Shown in pieces: positions 22,676-33,659 of a stretch of DNA of 64,000 nucleotides. Both the position numbers and the translations under genes were made by a program. How positions within the stretch are numbered: position 1 is the first letter of the stretch; the number at the start of each line of letters is the position of its first letter. This stretch comes from Byssothecium circinans (taxonomy: Eukaryota; Ascomycota; Dothideomycetes; Pleosporales; Massarinaceae), in assembly GCA_010015675.1 (NCBI GenBank), contig ML976994.1, forward strand, positions 155,633 through 219,632. Reading direction: 5' to 3'. The notes under the pieces are model-generated. The model did not search any database, had not been told where the DNA came from, and saw only the letters and a list, made by a program, of their open reading frames with translations.

Positions 22676-24128
22676 ATGAGAGTGATAGGAATTGCCGCCA
22701 CTGTTTCTGTGGCAGTTCGTCTCGTGTGAGCGGAGATTCCTGTTAATGTGGATGATTTGGACCCGTCGAAGGTTTGCAAGTACAGGGACGTTCAGTGTAA
22801 GAAACAAGGTGCACTAGTTATTGATGGGGAAAGACTCGCTGACTAGAAGACACTGTCTGAGAGTAACGGCAAGGTGTGCATGTACGGTAAGCAACCCAAA
22901 TATGCTGATAATGGCGAAGCTATGTTCTGACTATGATAAAACAGGGGGCTAGTCTTGGGTTGGGAATGGTATAGAGGTACGTACTATCACACTCTAAGGG
23001 TATGCCTGGGACGTTCTCTAATCGAATATTCGTTGAGTAGAAGCCTTTTCAAGTCATAAGTCAGTCCCCCCAACTCTTTTCATAGCACCACACAGCCCAG
23101 TGTCGACATCCTGGATATACTGCCCACAGTCTCCAATACCAAAATCCATCTCAAACTTGCGCCCCAGTCCCCATACTAACCACCACCTCCCAGACCACTA
23201 CCTTCGCATCGCCGACTTCACCACCCCCGCAACCTCAGCGACCGTACCTCGTAACCGCCACTTCTGCGCAGTCGCGGCCAGTTCGCCCGATAACAGCAGT
23301 CAAAACATCTATCTATATGGCTGGGAATCACAAAGCGGCTCCCCCAATGCAGAGGCCGATATCTGGATCCTTAGTATCCAATCGTTTCGCTGGATAAAAG
23401 TCAATGTTGAGAGCCTGCCTCGCAAAGCCCAAGGATATACGACGTTGGCGAATGGAAAGTATATGTTGGTACACGGTGGAATAAAGGCCGGATTCGGGAA
23501 CGAGGGCAATTCCGATGAATGCGATCCGCAAAGAAATGGACTGAGACTGTTCGATCTGTCGAGTTTGACTTGGACGGAAACGTACAAAGGGCTGGAGGAT
23601 GGACATGGGTATAAGGTGCCCAAGATTGTTCAAGACGCAATTGGAGACAACGCGATGGGAAATAGCACGCAGACTGCACCGAGTGCTGGATTCGAGACTC
23701 CTGCGTTGGCGTCTCTCTTTCAGAAATCAACCACGACATCAACCCCACCACTTTCGGGGCCACCCTCTACTTCGTCCAAAACAGACACCGATACTTCGGC
23801 CTCCACAAAGCCCACGACTATCGGAGCAATTGCGGGAGGTGTTGTGGGTGGTGTGCTGGCAATAGTTCTGCTTGTAGTCGGTGCTCTCTTCCTGAAGAGG
23901 AGGAACAATCGCAGTGCGCAAAAGGGTTACGCAGCATATGGTACGACTTTGAGTCGGCAGGAACTTTCTGGTCAACCCGGAACTCGGGGAGAACTTAATA
24001 ATCATTCGGATTTGGTGAAGGAGTTGGAAAGTCCCAAGCCCGTGTATGAGATGTGGGCCGAGCATGATGGAGCAGGTCAAGCTTCTCCATATTTACCGCA
24101 GACCTCTAGAGAGAGGCGGAGAGAGTGA
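22676..24128 (+). pseudogene. Kelch-repeat single-pass membrane protein, N-terminal half decayed
   Basis: The C-terminal part is intact in one frame (23100-24128). Kelch blades read HFCAVAASSPDNSSQNIYLY, DIWILSIQSFRWIKV, GKYMLVHGG and LRLFDLSSLTWTETYKG. A Thr/Ser-rich linker, a membrane segment (GAIAGGVVGGVLAIVLLVVG near residue 245 of that frame) and a cytosolic tail beginning KRRNN follow. This is the architecture of fungal cell-surface kelch proteins, but those carry a signal peptide and about six blades; here only two or three remain. Upstream, from ATG 22676, a signal-peptide-like run (MRVIGIAATVSVAVRLV) hits TGA, then the frame reads VNVDDLDPSKVCKYRDVQCK and ALVIDGERLAD, hits TAG, and shows VCMYG before a GTAAGC donor. 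This looks like the degraded first blade. Alternative splicing around the stops is possible, so pseudogene is an inference. Confidence 0.55.
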
Positions 24129-24551
24129 TGCAAGTTACTTGAGTATAGCCTAACATGTATAAAATTACAGTACGCAAAAACGATATGGTTTACTCACTGT
24201 ACACTTGGCGTATTATGTACCCATCGGTTAACAGTTTTGCAACGCTTTCCACACTTTGGGCCTGCTAAATGAAATAAATCTGCGAGTCTGCTGTTTGTGC
24301 CAGATCCATATTGGGCAGAACTTAGGTAAAGGGGCAGACAAGATTAAATTCAGATGACATTTCGATACGGAGGTTCATGTTGCACATGTTCCTGCATTTA
24401 GCGCGATCGGATCAGCCAATAATCGTGCGATCCACGTTCCACTTCTCCGATTCGCCACCAATTCCGAGCTAAGGATTAAGGGTCCTGCGAGCTTTAACAT
24501 TCAAATATTGTCTCCTTACCTCACCCATTCACTCTTTTTCTACAGCACACA
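24129..24551. other. Intergenic, 423 bp
   Basis: 3' flank of the kelch gene and promoter of the desaturase. Nothing else recognised. Confidence 0.5.
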
Positions 24552-25838
24552 ATGAAGTCATCAGTCACTACAACGACCCTTCCGCCGAAGAAACCGGCGA
24601 ACAGGACTTTGACAGTAAAGGCGGAGGAGAAGGAAGGCGTGCAGCAAACCGAAGCCCAGAATGAACAGGACCGCTTTCTCTGGACTTACACCGAGGAGCC
24701 GCACCGGACGCGGCGAATGGCTATTATCAAAGCTCACCCAGAGGTATGTGTCGAATGCACTTTGCAAAACATAAGCATACTAATAAATCTGCAGGTAACG
24801 AAGCTCTGCGGCCCCGAACCCCTCACCAAATACGTCGTCACCTTTGTCGTAGGCACCCAGGTCCTCTGCGCATACCTCCTCCGCAATACCCCCGTGTTTT
24901 CATGGCCCTTCTTCCTCACCGCCTACATTATCGGCGCGACCGCGAACCAGAACCTCTTCCTCTCCATCCACGAGATATCCCACAATCTGGCATTCAGGAG
25001 TCCGTTGGCAAACAGGGTGTTTGCTGTGTTTGCCAATCTGCCAATTGGTATCCCATACAGTGCATCATTTAGGGTATGACTCCACATATTCCCAACTCAT
25101 GCGTTTTATCAAGAGGAGAGGCTAACAGCAAAACAGCCCTATCACCTTACACACCACAAATCGCTCGGCGTAGACGGTCTCGACACCGACCTCCCCACCG
25201 CCTTCGAAGCCATCTTCCTCGACTCCGTCGCCGGAAAAGCCTTCTTCGCGACCTTCCAAATCCTCTTTTACGCCCTACGCCCCATGTTCATCTACAACCT
25301 ACCCTTGACCAAGATCCACCTCTTCAACGTCGTCGTCCAGCTAGCCTTCGACTACGCGCTGTACCATTTTGCCGGCGGAAAAGCCGTAGGATACCTGATC
25401 ATGAGCTCCTTTCTAGCCGGATCTCTACACCCCTGCGCCGGCCACTTCATCGCCGAGCACTACGTTTTCGAGAAACCCCACAAAGACGCCCTGAACGCTG
25501 CGAACAAGATCCCGATCCCAGAGACGTACTCGTACTACGGTATCCTCAACTTCTTCACCTACAATGTCGGCCTGCACAACGAGCACCACGATTTCCCTGC
25601 CGTGCCTTGGACGCGTCTGCACAAGTTGAACGAAATCGCACATGAGTTCTACGATGACTTGCCGTACCACAAGAGCTGGGTCAATGTGATTTGGCAGTTT
25701 GTTTGGGACAAGGATGTTAGTCTCTGGTGCAGGGTGAAGAGGGAAGAGGGCGGGCGCAAGGTTGGCGCGGGGGGTGGGTGGAATGAAGAGGAGCTGGGTG
25801 CTAATGAGAAGAAAGGACCGATTCCTGGAGTCAGGTAG
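24552..25838 (+). CDS. DES1: Sphingolipid delta4-desaturase (dihydroceramide desaturase)
   Basis: This ER membrane di-iron enzyme introduces the delta4 double bond into dihydroceramide long-chain bases. Exons 24552-24743, 24795-25073 and 25137-25838 join to 390 residues in phase. The N-terminus carries the sphingolipid-desaturase leader (WTYTEEPHRTRRMAIIKAHP). Three histidine boxes are visible: HEISH at 123-127, HLTHH at 160-164 and HNEHH at 304-308, with membrane segments around AYIIGATANQNLFLSI, the region after 195, and YLIMSSFLAGSLHPCAGHFI. Spacing and length fit the DES family. The C-terminal tail after WCRVKREEGG is Gly-rich and variable. In fungi this activity feeds glucosylceramide synthesis. 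The neighbouring genes are unrelated. Confidence 0.95.
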
Positions 25839-26656
25839 AGAGGGGGAGTCGATGTTGGGTTGGACGCGAGATGTGATGCATTGTATGGCGTTTGAGATAT
25901 CGTATAGATTAAATCCTAGAAATATACAATGAAGGGACTCGTAATATAATGGGGGTTTGACATAAATATGTTCAACGATGCGACGATGTGTGTGGATTTG
26001 AAGGGTTGTTGCTTCTGTGTTTTCGCTCGTGCTAGTCTTTACTAGCTACCTCAGCGCCGTTCGGTCTTTTCTTTTCATTTTCACGTTGAGTGAAAAAAAG
26101 CAGGTGACGAAGCGATTCAGATGCCGACCTTATATCGACCGGCGCTTTAAACATAATACACCAGAGCACATATATTCCACAACAGAAACCATATAGGAAA
26201 TCACCACCCTCAACAAAAACAAGCGAAAACATTATGGTCCCACACCTTAGCATCTAACTAGTATCTATTTCTCGAAAAAAAAAACCATCCCGGCGTTCGA
26301 AACCCAAAATCAAACCCAGAAATCAACGGACCTCGGAGTGTCTGCCGTCCGTGTTCGTCATGGTCATGCGAAAGGACCTAACAGACAGCCTGTCCTGTAC
26401 ATTGATATCGTGTTATGTACTAGTACTCAGCAGGCAAAAGGGATACCCACCCAGGCTTCAGTGCAAAAAAAGAAAAAGAAGGAAAGGGGTGGATCCGCAC
26501 TAATCCGATAGTTATCAACCTTTGCGTCTTTGCACCTTGCTTACTTACTGGTGGGATTTTCTCCCGGCGATAGATAGAAGTAGTTCAGCGTGTGCATCAG
26601 GATTTGGCTGGGTAAACTCATGGTAGGGTGAGAGAGATGAGGGAAGATTATCAAGA

Positions 26657-26972
26657 ATGCTTATCTACGAGGTACTCTATCTATCGCACTTCCAACACCA
26701 TTAGCTGCACTTCGAGATGAGGGTAAAAGGACCTGAGATCGTGAAGAAGTGTAGGTGAAGCATGCCAATCTACAAGTGACTGCACATATCTCAAATCCCA
26801 CCGCCCACAGGTTTTATCACAAGATAGCGGCAGACTACGTGAGGCGATGAAGAGTCGTCAGTGAAGCAAGGCCATCCACAAGCAAATGCCCACGATTCCG
26901 TCCTACTGCCACAAGTTCCACCCCAAGATAATGATAGCATTTAGTGAGGTCATGAGGAGATGTCGGCGAAAC
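26657..26972. repeat. Degenerate ~105-bp tandem repeat, about 3 units
   Basis: Similar blocks recur at a period of 105-106 bp: ATGCTTATCTACGAG (26657), ATGCCAATCTACAAG (26762), AGGCCATCCACAAG (26868) and ATGTCCATCT (26973). Units 2 and 3 also share CCACAAGTT/CCACAGGTT, CAAGATA, GTGAGG-CATGA and GTCAGTGAAGCA/GTCGGCGAAACA. A fourth unit is only weakly detectable at its start. The repeat is diverged and does not encode an open protein repeat. Confidence 0.55.
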
Positions 26973-27561
26973 AATGTCCATCTCCCCACCACTGGCACAC
27001 ACTTCCCTCCCGCCATCCTATCCATGACCCAGTTCCGTTCGGCGATAGGTACCGTCACCTATCGAGTACCTAAAGGGCTTCGGGGACGGACTTCTCTCGA
27101 GTCATTCTCCATACTTGAGATGTTTACCTCGGTAACTACCGTTGATGATATCTTTCTAGATAGACGAGAGTTCTAGCTTCATCTCGGGTGATAGCGGGCA
27201 GCCTTGCTAACGTCTTGAACTAGCGGAAATGATGATGTCGCGGCGATCATGATAGCATTCGAAGGAGCCCTATCACCCAGAGCGTCCATGAGCGACACTT
27301 ACATGTACGTTTACCTTAGTCCTCAACACTAGAAAACTATTATAAGAACGCCTTTTAGTAGGCCCGCTTACCTTCTTCTCGGCCATATCTATTAAGCCTC
27401 CAACCCTAATCAATACGCCTACCTCAGTCATCTAAGCACCATATACGGTACTGGCAAAATATCTCATCGCTGCCAAATCTATATACGGCTAAATGAACCC
27501 ACGGCATCACCTTGGCTGCCGCAGACCCATATAGGACGGTACAGGACCATTATCGGGGTGC

Positions 27562-27681
27562 GGTTCACGTTAGAGTTGGTACGACGATAAATTTCGACCA
27601 TATCTTAAGAGACGTTTCAAAAAGGGTGGGCGGTTAAGGTTTACGTTAAGTTAATATGACGGTGAATTTCAACAAGACTTT
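27562..27681 (+). repeat. Imperfect direct duplication (~45-bp core, 77-bp spacing)
   Basis: GGTTCACGTTAGAGTTGGTA...ACGATAAATTTCGACCA is followed about 77 bp later by GGTTTACGTTAAGTTAATA...ACGGTGAATTTCAACAA. Many of the differences are C/T or G/A changes. Confidence 0.45.
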
Positions 27682-28852
27682 ACAAAGGCAGAGAAGTAAG
27701 TGACAATATTATGTTTGATATTTAGCTAATCGCACATGTGCTTTATAGCTAGATTCCTAGTACCTATGCCGTCCTATATTAGCACGAGGCCGTTACCTAT
27801 ACTTGAGAGCCACCTCACTCTCATCCACCCCGTTGCTGTCGAAATCCGCTCCCTCCATGTAATTGTTTGAACCGCTAGCGTACCATGTCGCGCACTAAGG
27901 TCAGTGTGTTGCTAAGTTGCTTTCTCAAAGTCGCGACCACAATAGAAGTCATATGTGCTGAACGCAGTGCTAGCAGATACCTAAGGTTCTGTCTCGTTGA
28001 GATGGTGATATGGGCCATCTAATTGAGACTACGGGAAGGGAATCGCACTTCGGTCCTGCCTCTCGCATTGAGGTAGCCCAAGCCTGATTGCTGACTTATC
28101 CAGGTCTTGATGTCTTTCATTCGTTGCTCGCCCTTCTAGTCTATGGCTATTTGTTGCAGTAGGCCAGTTGCGCAGTAGAACACAGCTGCCCGGTAGGAAG
28201 TCCAGTATGAACACCTAACCTTCTATTACCTGCCTAGGGAGATTGTTCTCCTTGATGAATTCGACAATTATGTCTAGGTTGTTAAGGAAGAGAGTTGTGC
28301 TATAGATATAGTTAGAAAGGGCCAGGCACAACATTGATTGATCGCTATAGCTGGGCTGTTATAATTGTATGTATCTTCTTGCGAAGTTCGAATTTAAGAG
28401 GGAGATGGTAGAAGTATTTAATGGTGGTAGCGCGTGCGGTGTGGACGATGTCGCGGTTGGCGGGGTCGCAGTTGGCGCGAGGGACGGTTGATAGGAGTAG
28501 ATTGTTGGGGTGTATTCAGCGGTATCGCGGTTGGCGAAGGATTGGTTTGCCATCGTGAAGTGTTGTAGGACTCAATCGTGGTGGTATAGTTTGTGTCGAG
28601 TGATGCGAAGAAGTTGGTGTGGATAGTTGGCTTTACGCGATGAAAAGACGTCCACGTTTCGAGGAAAAAAAAAAAAAAAAAAAAATTTTTCACCGAGTTA
28701 CAGTATCGAAGTGGGGGATACGATGTTTAATTGTATATTTTATCTATCTCCCACATAAATTTCAAGAAGACTACAAACTTTTCCAGTCCTAAAGCTTGTT
28801 GCCAAGGTACCACCATGTCAATGTCCGCTGAAGAGCATCCTTCTTCAGGGAA

Positions 28853-29467
28853 CTACAAATGCTTCCAATCCCGAACCTCGCTAACAGCTTTACGTACCAT
28901 AAGAGTATTTGCCAATGCATCTTGCCCTGCATCATGCCATTTCGTAATTTCGGGCCCTTTAAAACCAACTGCAGCTTGATATGCAAGCTTGAGCTGAGTT
29001 CGTTCCAAGTTTGAATACTTCTGGTAGAACGACATTACATCCCAAGTACTAAACTCGAAGCCATCCGCAGTCTTCAGCTGATGTGCGGGAGTCATAATGG
29101 AATTGATACCATTAAAGGCACGCGCAGTTGCGTAGAAGTCGAGGGGTTTGCCCCAAGCAGTTATAAGGCAGTTCTTCTCATTAACCCCTATCTGCACCAT
29201 TTTCTCTCCAATCTCCTTTAGCGTAAGCCCATGCGTCTGGCTGTCGAGCGCTCGATTGTATAGCTTGCGTATATAGCCAGACTCCCACCCTTTGGGATTA
29301 TTTGTTGACTCTCCCCGTGGACGGAATATCTCTCCAAGTACCGCTGAGAGTGTGGTATTGTAGTTGACATTAACAGTAAAGCCCTTGTTGGTGTCGGAGA
29401 TGTTGACGCACGCGGTTGAAAGAATTCCCCGCACACATAAGACTCTCTCACCAAAGACCACCCACAA
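28853..29467 (-). CDS. Possible DEDDh-type 3'-5' exonuclease-fold protein fragment
   Basis: A 204-codon frame lies in an otherwise non-coding island. Its C-terminal part ends in WHDAGQDALANTLMVRKAV, which resembles the ExoIII motif (H-D-A-x2-D-A) of DnaQ/DEDDh exonucleases. The middle part CLITAWGKPLDFYATARAF is placed like an ExoII motif with its Asp. Near the N-terminus, NISDTNKGFTV sits where the ExoI D-x-E would be but has Asn in place of Glu, so the site may be dead, or the true motif may lie elsewhere. The first ~20 codons overlap a dispersed repeat whose second copy (47.3 kb) encodes the same residues interrupted by a stop. That suggests a repeat-borne or decayed gene. The exonuclease assignment rests on motif resemblance only. 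Confidence 0.35.
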   Translation of the reverse strand: MWVVFGERVLCVRGILSTACVNISDTNKGFTVNVNYNTTLSAVLGEIFRPRGESTNNPKGWESGYIRKLYNRALDSQTHGLTLKEIGEKMVQIGVNEKNCLITAWGKPLDFYATARAFNGINSIMTPAHQLKTADGFEFSTWDVMSFYQKYSNLERTQLKLAYQAAVGFKGPEITKWHDAGQDALANTLMVRKAVSEVRDWKHL

Positions 29468-29613
29468 TAACTAACACGTAAATCACTCTCCTTTAACTTT
29501 AACAAAATATAGAATTGTAAAGCTAAGCCTGCTCTTTTACGCAGGAGTAGGAAGAGGTTAAAAGCGCTTCGTTGGGGGTAGGTAAAAATGAGCTGAAGCC
29601 CTTCGGTGTGCGG
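29409..29613 (+). repeat. Dispersed repeat, copy A
   Basis: About 205 bp that align along their whole length with 47349-47549 in the same orientation. Shared blocks include TTGAAAGA, TCCCCGCACAC, TCTCACCAA, AGAATTG, GGAGTAGGAAGA and a terminal TGCGG. Differences are spread throughout. It overlaps the start of the exonuclease-like frame. Confidence 0.75.
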
Positions 29614-32600
29614 CGAATTGTTTCAGTCGCGTGTGACGATACTGAACTGCAGTGGGATAGCGGTGTATGGGCGTCTGATTGCAATGACGGCCTCAATGTC
29701 AACAGACCATATCTGCTAGTCGCTCTGTACTTTACTCAAAGACCAAAGGAAATCCGAAAGCGATAGGTTCGTCGATAAGCGAGATCGCGGTGGCTTGCAT
29801 TGACAGGTTCTAGCCGCAGTATCGATATTTTCTTGTTGAGGAAAGATAGTGTGGTGTTAACATAGTTGTGGCGTTGCCCTAGATCCAAGGCCGCTGTCGT
29901 CATGTGTAGAAGGTTTGGGATAAGTACCCGAAGTATACGCTCTTGGCTCTAGTAAGCGATATTGATTAGCGACACACAGCCAACCCACCAACTTTAGTAG
30001 TATACCGCTTTTTAACTACATTTCCCGAGAAGGGAAATAGGTACCTACTGCAACGCGCGCCGATGATGTCGTAAAAGGACCTCTTGCTGAACCGTGTCCA
30101 AATTTGGCAACGGGCCGAAAGAATGCAAGGCACGCGGGAGACGGGCAGGTTCAGGGACTTGATCTCCGTTCCCGCATGCCAAAACTCGGTTCTGAATACC
30201 GAACCACCAAGACTTCTACGAACTGAAGGTCCGTTTTAGTCCAAGTCGTGCCTGACAGCGGCAGTCCAAACGCCACGATATATCGACTGGGATTGACTCG
30301 GTGTTGCGGAAAGCAGGGCCTCAAAGTTTTGATGCCCTGAATTTCTGCTACTCCGGCATTTGCTCGAGGGCAAGATCGACGTCATTTCGAGCGCGCGGTG
30401 TTTGGATGGAAAATTTTCGCTCCGTTACGTGTCTGTCGAGCGACACGATGGCATATTACCGTCATGAGGAATGGCTTTCTCTTGGAACATCTGATATTCG
30501 CGGTAGGAAACGGGATTCGATGCGGGTCGGAACGGGAACTCTAACAATGACTCGTTTAGCGAACCCACTGTGCCAGCTCATGAGTCGCAAATGGAAAATT
30601 CAGAAATTCGAGACCACGTCTTCTCTGTCGCCAACACATCCGGAACTGAGAATAGCTCCCGCAAGCGCGTCGCGTTGTCGCAGTGGATACCGTGCCGTCA
30701 CAGCTTCGGGGACGTTGAGGTGTTTCCGCGCAAAAGGTCCCGTGTATCTTCAGCTGAGCCTGCGACGTCGGTGAGCATTCAGAGTCACCGTCAGCGAGCA
30801 AGTTTTGCTTGCACAGGTCCGTGTTCGACCTGACACGTTTGGCTCACTCAGCAGCACCACATGGTCAGCGCTGAGCCGCAATGCAAGGCAACGCAAGAGC
30901 CTCGTCAAATCCTCTTCGAACGTTAGACGAGACGAGAGAAGAAAATTCTTTCCCGCTGATGTCTATTCTTGTTCACCGTCGGGGAAGAGCAAGTATTATT
31001 GCCGAGACATGAGATGGATGTTTGAGAGAACGCGCAAGGCTGCCTTTTTGGTATCGGCCCTTCAATTTTGCCTGCCTATTATTGCCGTGGGGCCCGTAGG
31101 TAGCTTCCATATTGATGATGTATCGGAGCGGGTATCGCAAATCCTTTGATCGCCAGATCTGCCTTCGGGACATTCAACCGAGCAGGCAAGGACCCCGTAG
31201 TCGCACAAAACCTGTACATCACGCCAACATGGCCAGAGGCTAGGGCAACTCCTGTATGGTGTACTTGCCTGCACTGGTGCTGCCGTCGTCGTACAGCAAT
31301 TAAGTCGATGCATGTATGCTAGAACCAATGACATAATAAGTCGGAGGAGGCCAGTGATGGTGCCATGTGGTGTGATTCATGGATCGGATTCCGACTTCGC
31401 TGCGTGCGTGCACAGAGCTCGAGAGTTGCGGACTTGTGTCAATTTCCGATCGACTTGGGAGTGGGGACGGCTGCGGTTCGAGCGATGGCGAGGTGTCAAT
31501 ACCCAAGTCTCAGGCCACACAGTGCGAAGAGAGTTTTCACCCTCAAGGCTGCGATGGATATGTGCGACGCTTCATGCTATGATAAGCCACAGGATGGAAA
31601 CGAAGTGTGTGGCGGCGGTTCATCCAGCTCCCTGACGACGACTTTGGACGATCCAAATGCCGCATGACGACGCTCCACACAAGTAGAGCGTGGAGCGTGC
31701 GTGGGATGATTTCTTTTTTGGCTGGTGGTCGCTTGCGTGGATGCTCCCTGCACTCTCCTGCTCTGCCCCATGACGATTCGTTTCGGCCCGGCGTAGTCGT
31801 TGCGGGGAAGCCAAGACGACTATGCATTGCGCTGGTGATGCGAAGATGCACTTGCCAATAATGATATCCACAGGCTGCGCAGACTAGCGACGCATGCAGA
31901 GTTGAGACGCAGCCAATGCTAGGCGGAAAGGGTGTAGCCTGAGGGTGGTGGAAGGTCAAGGGACTGCAGAGAGTCGCAGACAGGCTGGCCCACGAGAGAG
32001 GTCGAATCCACAGCGGCAACAATCATGGGTGGGTGCCATGCTGTTGGGCACAGCGTGTGCTACTCTCTTTTGCTGGGTGCTCTCAACATACGATACGCAT
32101 GTACGTCTGCCCGTCTGTCTGCCTGCCTATCTGTGCAATTTGCCTCCTTCATGCCCCCCTTTCACCGCACAGCCCGTCCAGATCATCGTGAAAATTCTTC
32201 ACCAGCCCTTCGTAAAAGGAATAATGTGCGACGTTTGCCAGGCGTAGCTGTGCCAGCCTCAGCCATCCAGTCCGCGGAGCACTGCCAGCTGTGCCCAGAA
32301 TGTCGCAACTCGCAAAGTTTATGAGCGCCATGGTGGCAGAGACGGGGGCCAGGCCCTGTCTCGATCCCAGGCCTGAGATGGCTGGTTGCGTTATCGTTTG
32401 GGACGGACCACATTTTTGCGGAGACGTGGTGGTGCGAGTCACGTGCAGCCGTTGGGACAGGATCGGAGGGCTGCGGTTAGTGTTTGACCATGACAGTGAG
32501 ACATTGCGGAAGTTTGAAGTTTGACGGGCGCGCTGTGATTGAACGTCGCTCGGCCGGGAACAAAGGTAACTTCGTGTTTGTGTGTTGACCATGCGGTCGT

Positions 32601-33164
32601 GCTTTCCATTTGAGGGAGCTAGCTACGTTGATAGGTGGTATATGTAGAGGAAAACAACTGTGCTTCATGCCACAGGGCTGGTAAGAGTGAGAGGAAAATT
32701 CTCTGCCAGCTGGCTAGAGTTGCTGCTAAAGCAGCTACATAATAGAGCGCCGTCTGATCCCCGACGCTATTGAGCAGTATGCCCGACCCCGATTCCGATT
32801 CCTAGACGGCACTATCTGTGCCGCAATAGCCTCCCACATCATGCTAATAACACAAAGATGCTTGGTGACACCCGTCCCATGACACGCGAAGAGCGTCTTC
32901 GTACCCCGCCCCGTAGAACACCGATGAAAAATGATACTTTTGATACACTGCCGTGCAGATGGTTGATTAACATGAGAACCCCTTGGAAAATGTACAGAGC
33001 TGAAACATTGGGTTGTATGCAAGTGCGCCGGAAATAATGCGGATGAATGGGGTCGTCGAGTAGGAGGCAGTGCCGAGGAACACCTCCGTTGAGTAGCCCG
33101 ATGTTCCGTAAGAGTCGTGATTATGAACGCCAAACCAAAGAGAACGCATGAATGGACGATGCAT
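29614..33164. other. Intergenic, about 3.5 kb, no gene recognised
   Basis: Numerous overlapping frames of 60-160 codons exist on both strands (for example 30301-30774 plus, 31543-32022 minus), but none shows a domain or a consistent exon structure. From about 31000 the base composition returns to that of the genic parts. The right end is the 3' flank of the Ecl1-like gene. Confidence 0.4.
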
Positions 33165-33659
33165 TCAAGTTAACCTCCTCTTCATCTCGCGGACCTGGTC
33201 GAAGTGTCGGGCGTAACTGTTCAACTGGCTTGCTGCGTGAGCTGAGATGCCAGAAGTCGTCTGCGAGTGTGTCGACGCTAATGAGGACCGAGATGAAGAA
33301 GGCGTGAGGCTGCGTGGTTGTTGTTGCGATTGCTGTTGCCTCGAGTGCGTGGGTGGTGCAAAGTACGAGCCGTTGTTTGTGGGATAGTAGTATTGCTGGG
33401 TGGAGTAGCCCATATCGTATCCCCTCGAGGATGCTGGACTCTTGTACGCTGAGAAGTTGACGGCTGGGGGTAGATAGAAGCCGTTGCTGGAGGTGGTCGA
33501 GGAAGTAGAGGAAGATAGCTGCGAGGGTGTTTGCGGCTCGTTGGTGCCCTTCTCCAAGTCGGCCAGCCGGCACGCCTGTGAGCAGTAGGCGCCGCCCTCC
33601 GCTATCTGGCGATCACAGGACAGGCAGAAGTCGGGAGACCACTCCATTTGAGACGACAT
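33165..33659 (-). CDS. Ecl1-family zinc-binding protein
   Basis: A 164-residue protein with no introns. The N-terminal module FCLSCDRQIAEGGAYCSQAC (C-x2-C...C-x3-C) followed by RLADLEKG is the signature of the ECL1/2/3 family, small zinc proteins linked in yeasts to chronological lifespan and zinc-starvation responses. The rest is Ser/Thr/Gln-rich with a Tyr-rich centre (MGYSTQQYYYPTNNGSYFAP). It ends in a conserved-looking helix (NSYARHFDQVREMKRRL). The ATG at 33659 (MSSQMEW) was chosen because the zinc module follows at once; the longer frame to 33857 adds 66 residues unlike the family. It is probably nuclear or cytosolic. A role in stress or ageing is inference from family members. Confidence 0.82.
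   Translation of the reverse strand: MSSQMEWSPDFCLSCDRQIAEGGAYCSQACRLADLEKGTNEPQTPSQLSSSTSSTTSSNGFYLPPAVNFSAYKSPASSRGYDMGYSTQQYYYPTNNGSYFAPPTHSRQQQSQQQPRSLTPSSSRSSLASTHSQTTSGISAHAASQLNSYARHFDQVREMKRRLT

Larger units (their letters stand above)
25839..28852. other. Gene-poor, A+T-richer island with degenerate repeats
   Basis: About 3 kb with no supported coding region. It contains a degenerate ~105-bp tandem repeat (26657-26972), a ~77-bp imperfect duplication (27562-27681) and an A21-T5 run (28665-28690). Many short TA-rich segments and broken frames give the look of old, mutated repeat DNA; a RIP-type decay is possible but unproven. Confidence 0.5.

Noticed and set aside
28665..28690. A21-T5 run as a retroposon tail
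   Set aside because: No upstream retroelement frame or target duplication was seen; a slipped homopolymer is simpler.
30301..30774. Plus-strand frame of 157 codons
   Set aside because: Ser/Arg-rich, overlapped by frames on both strands and without domain.
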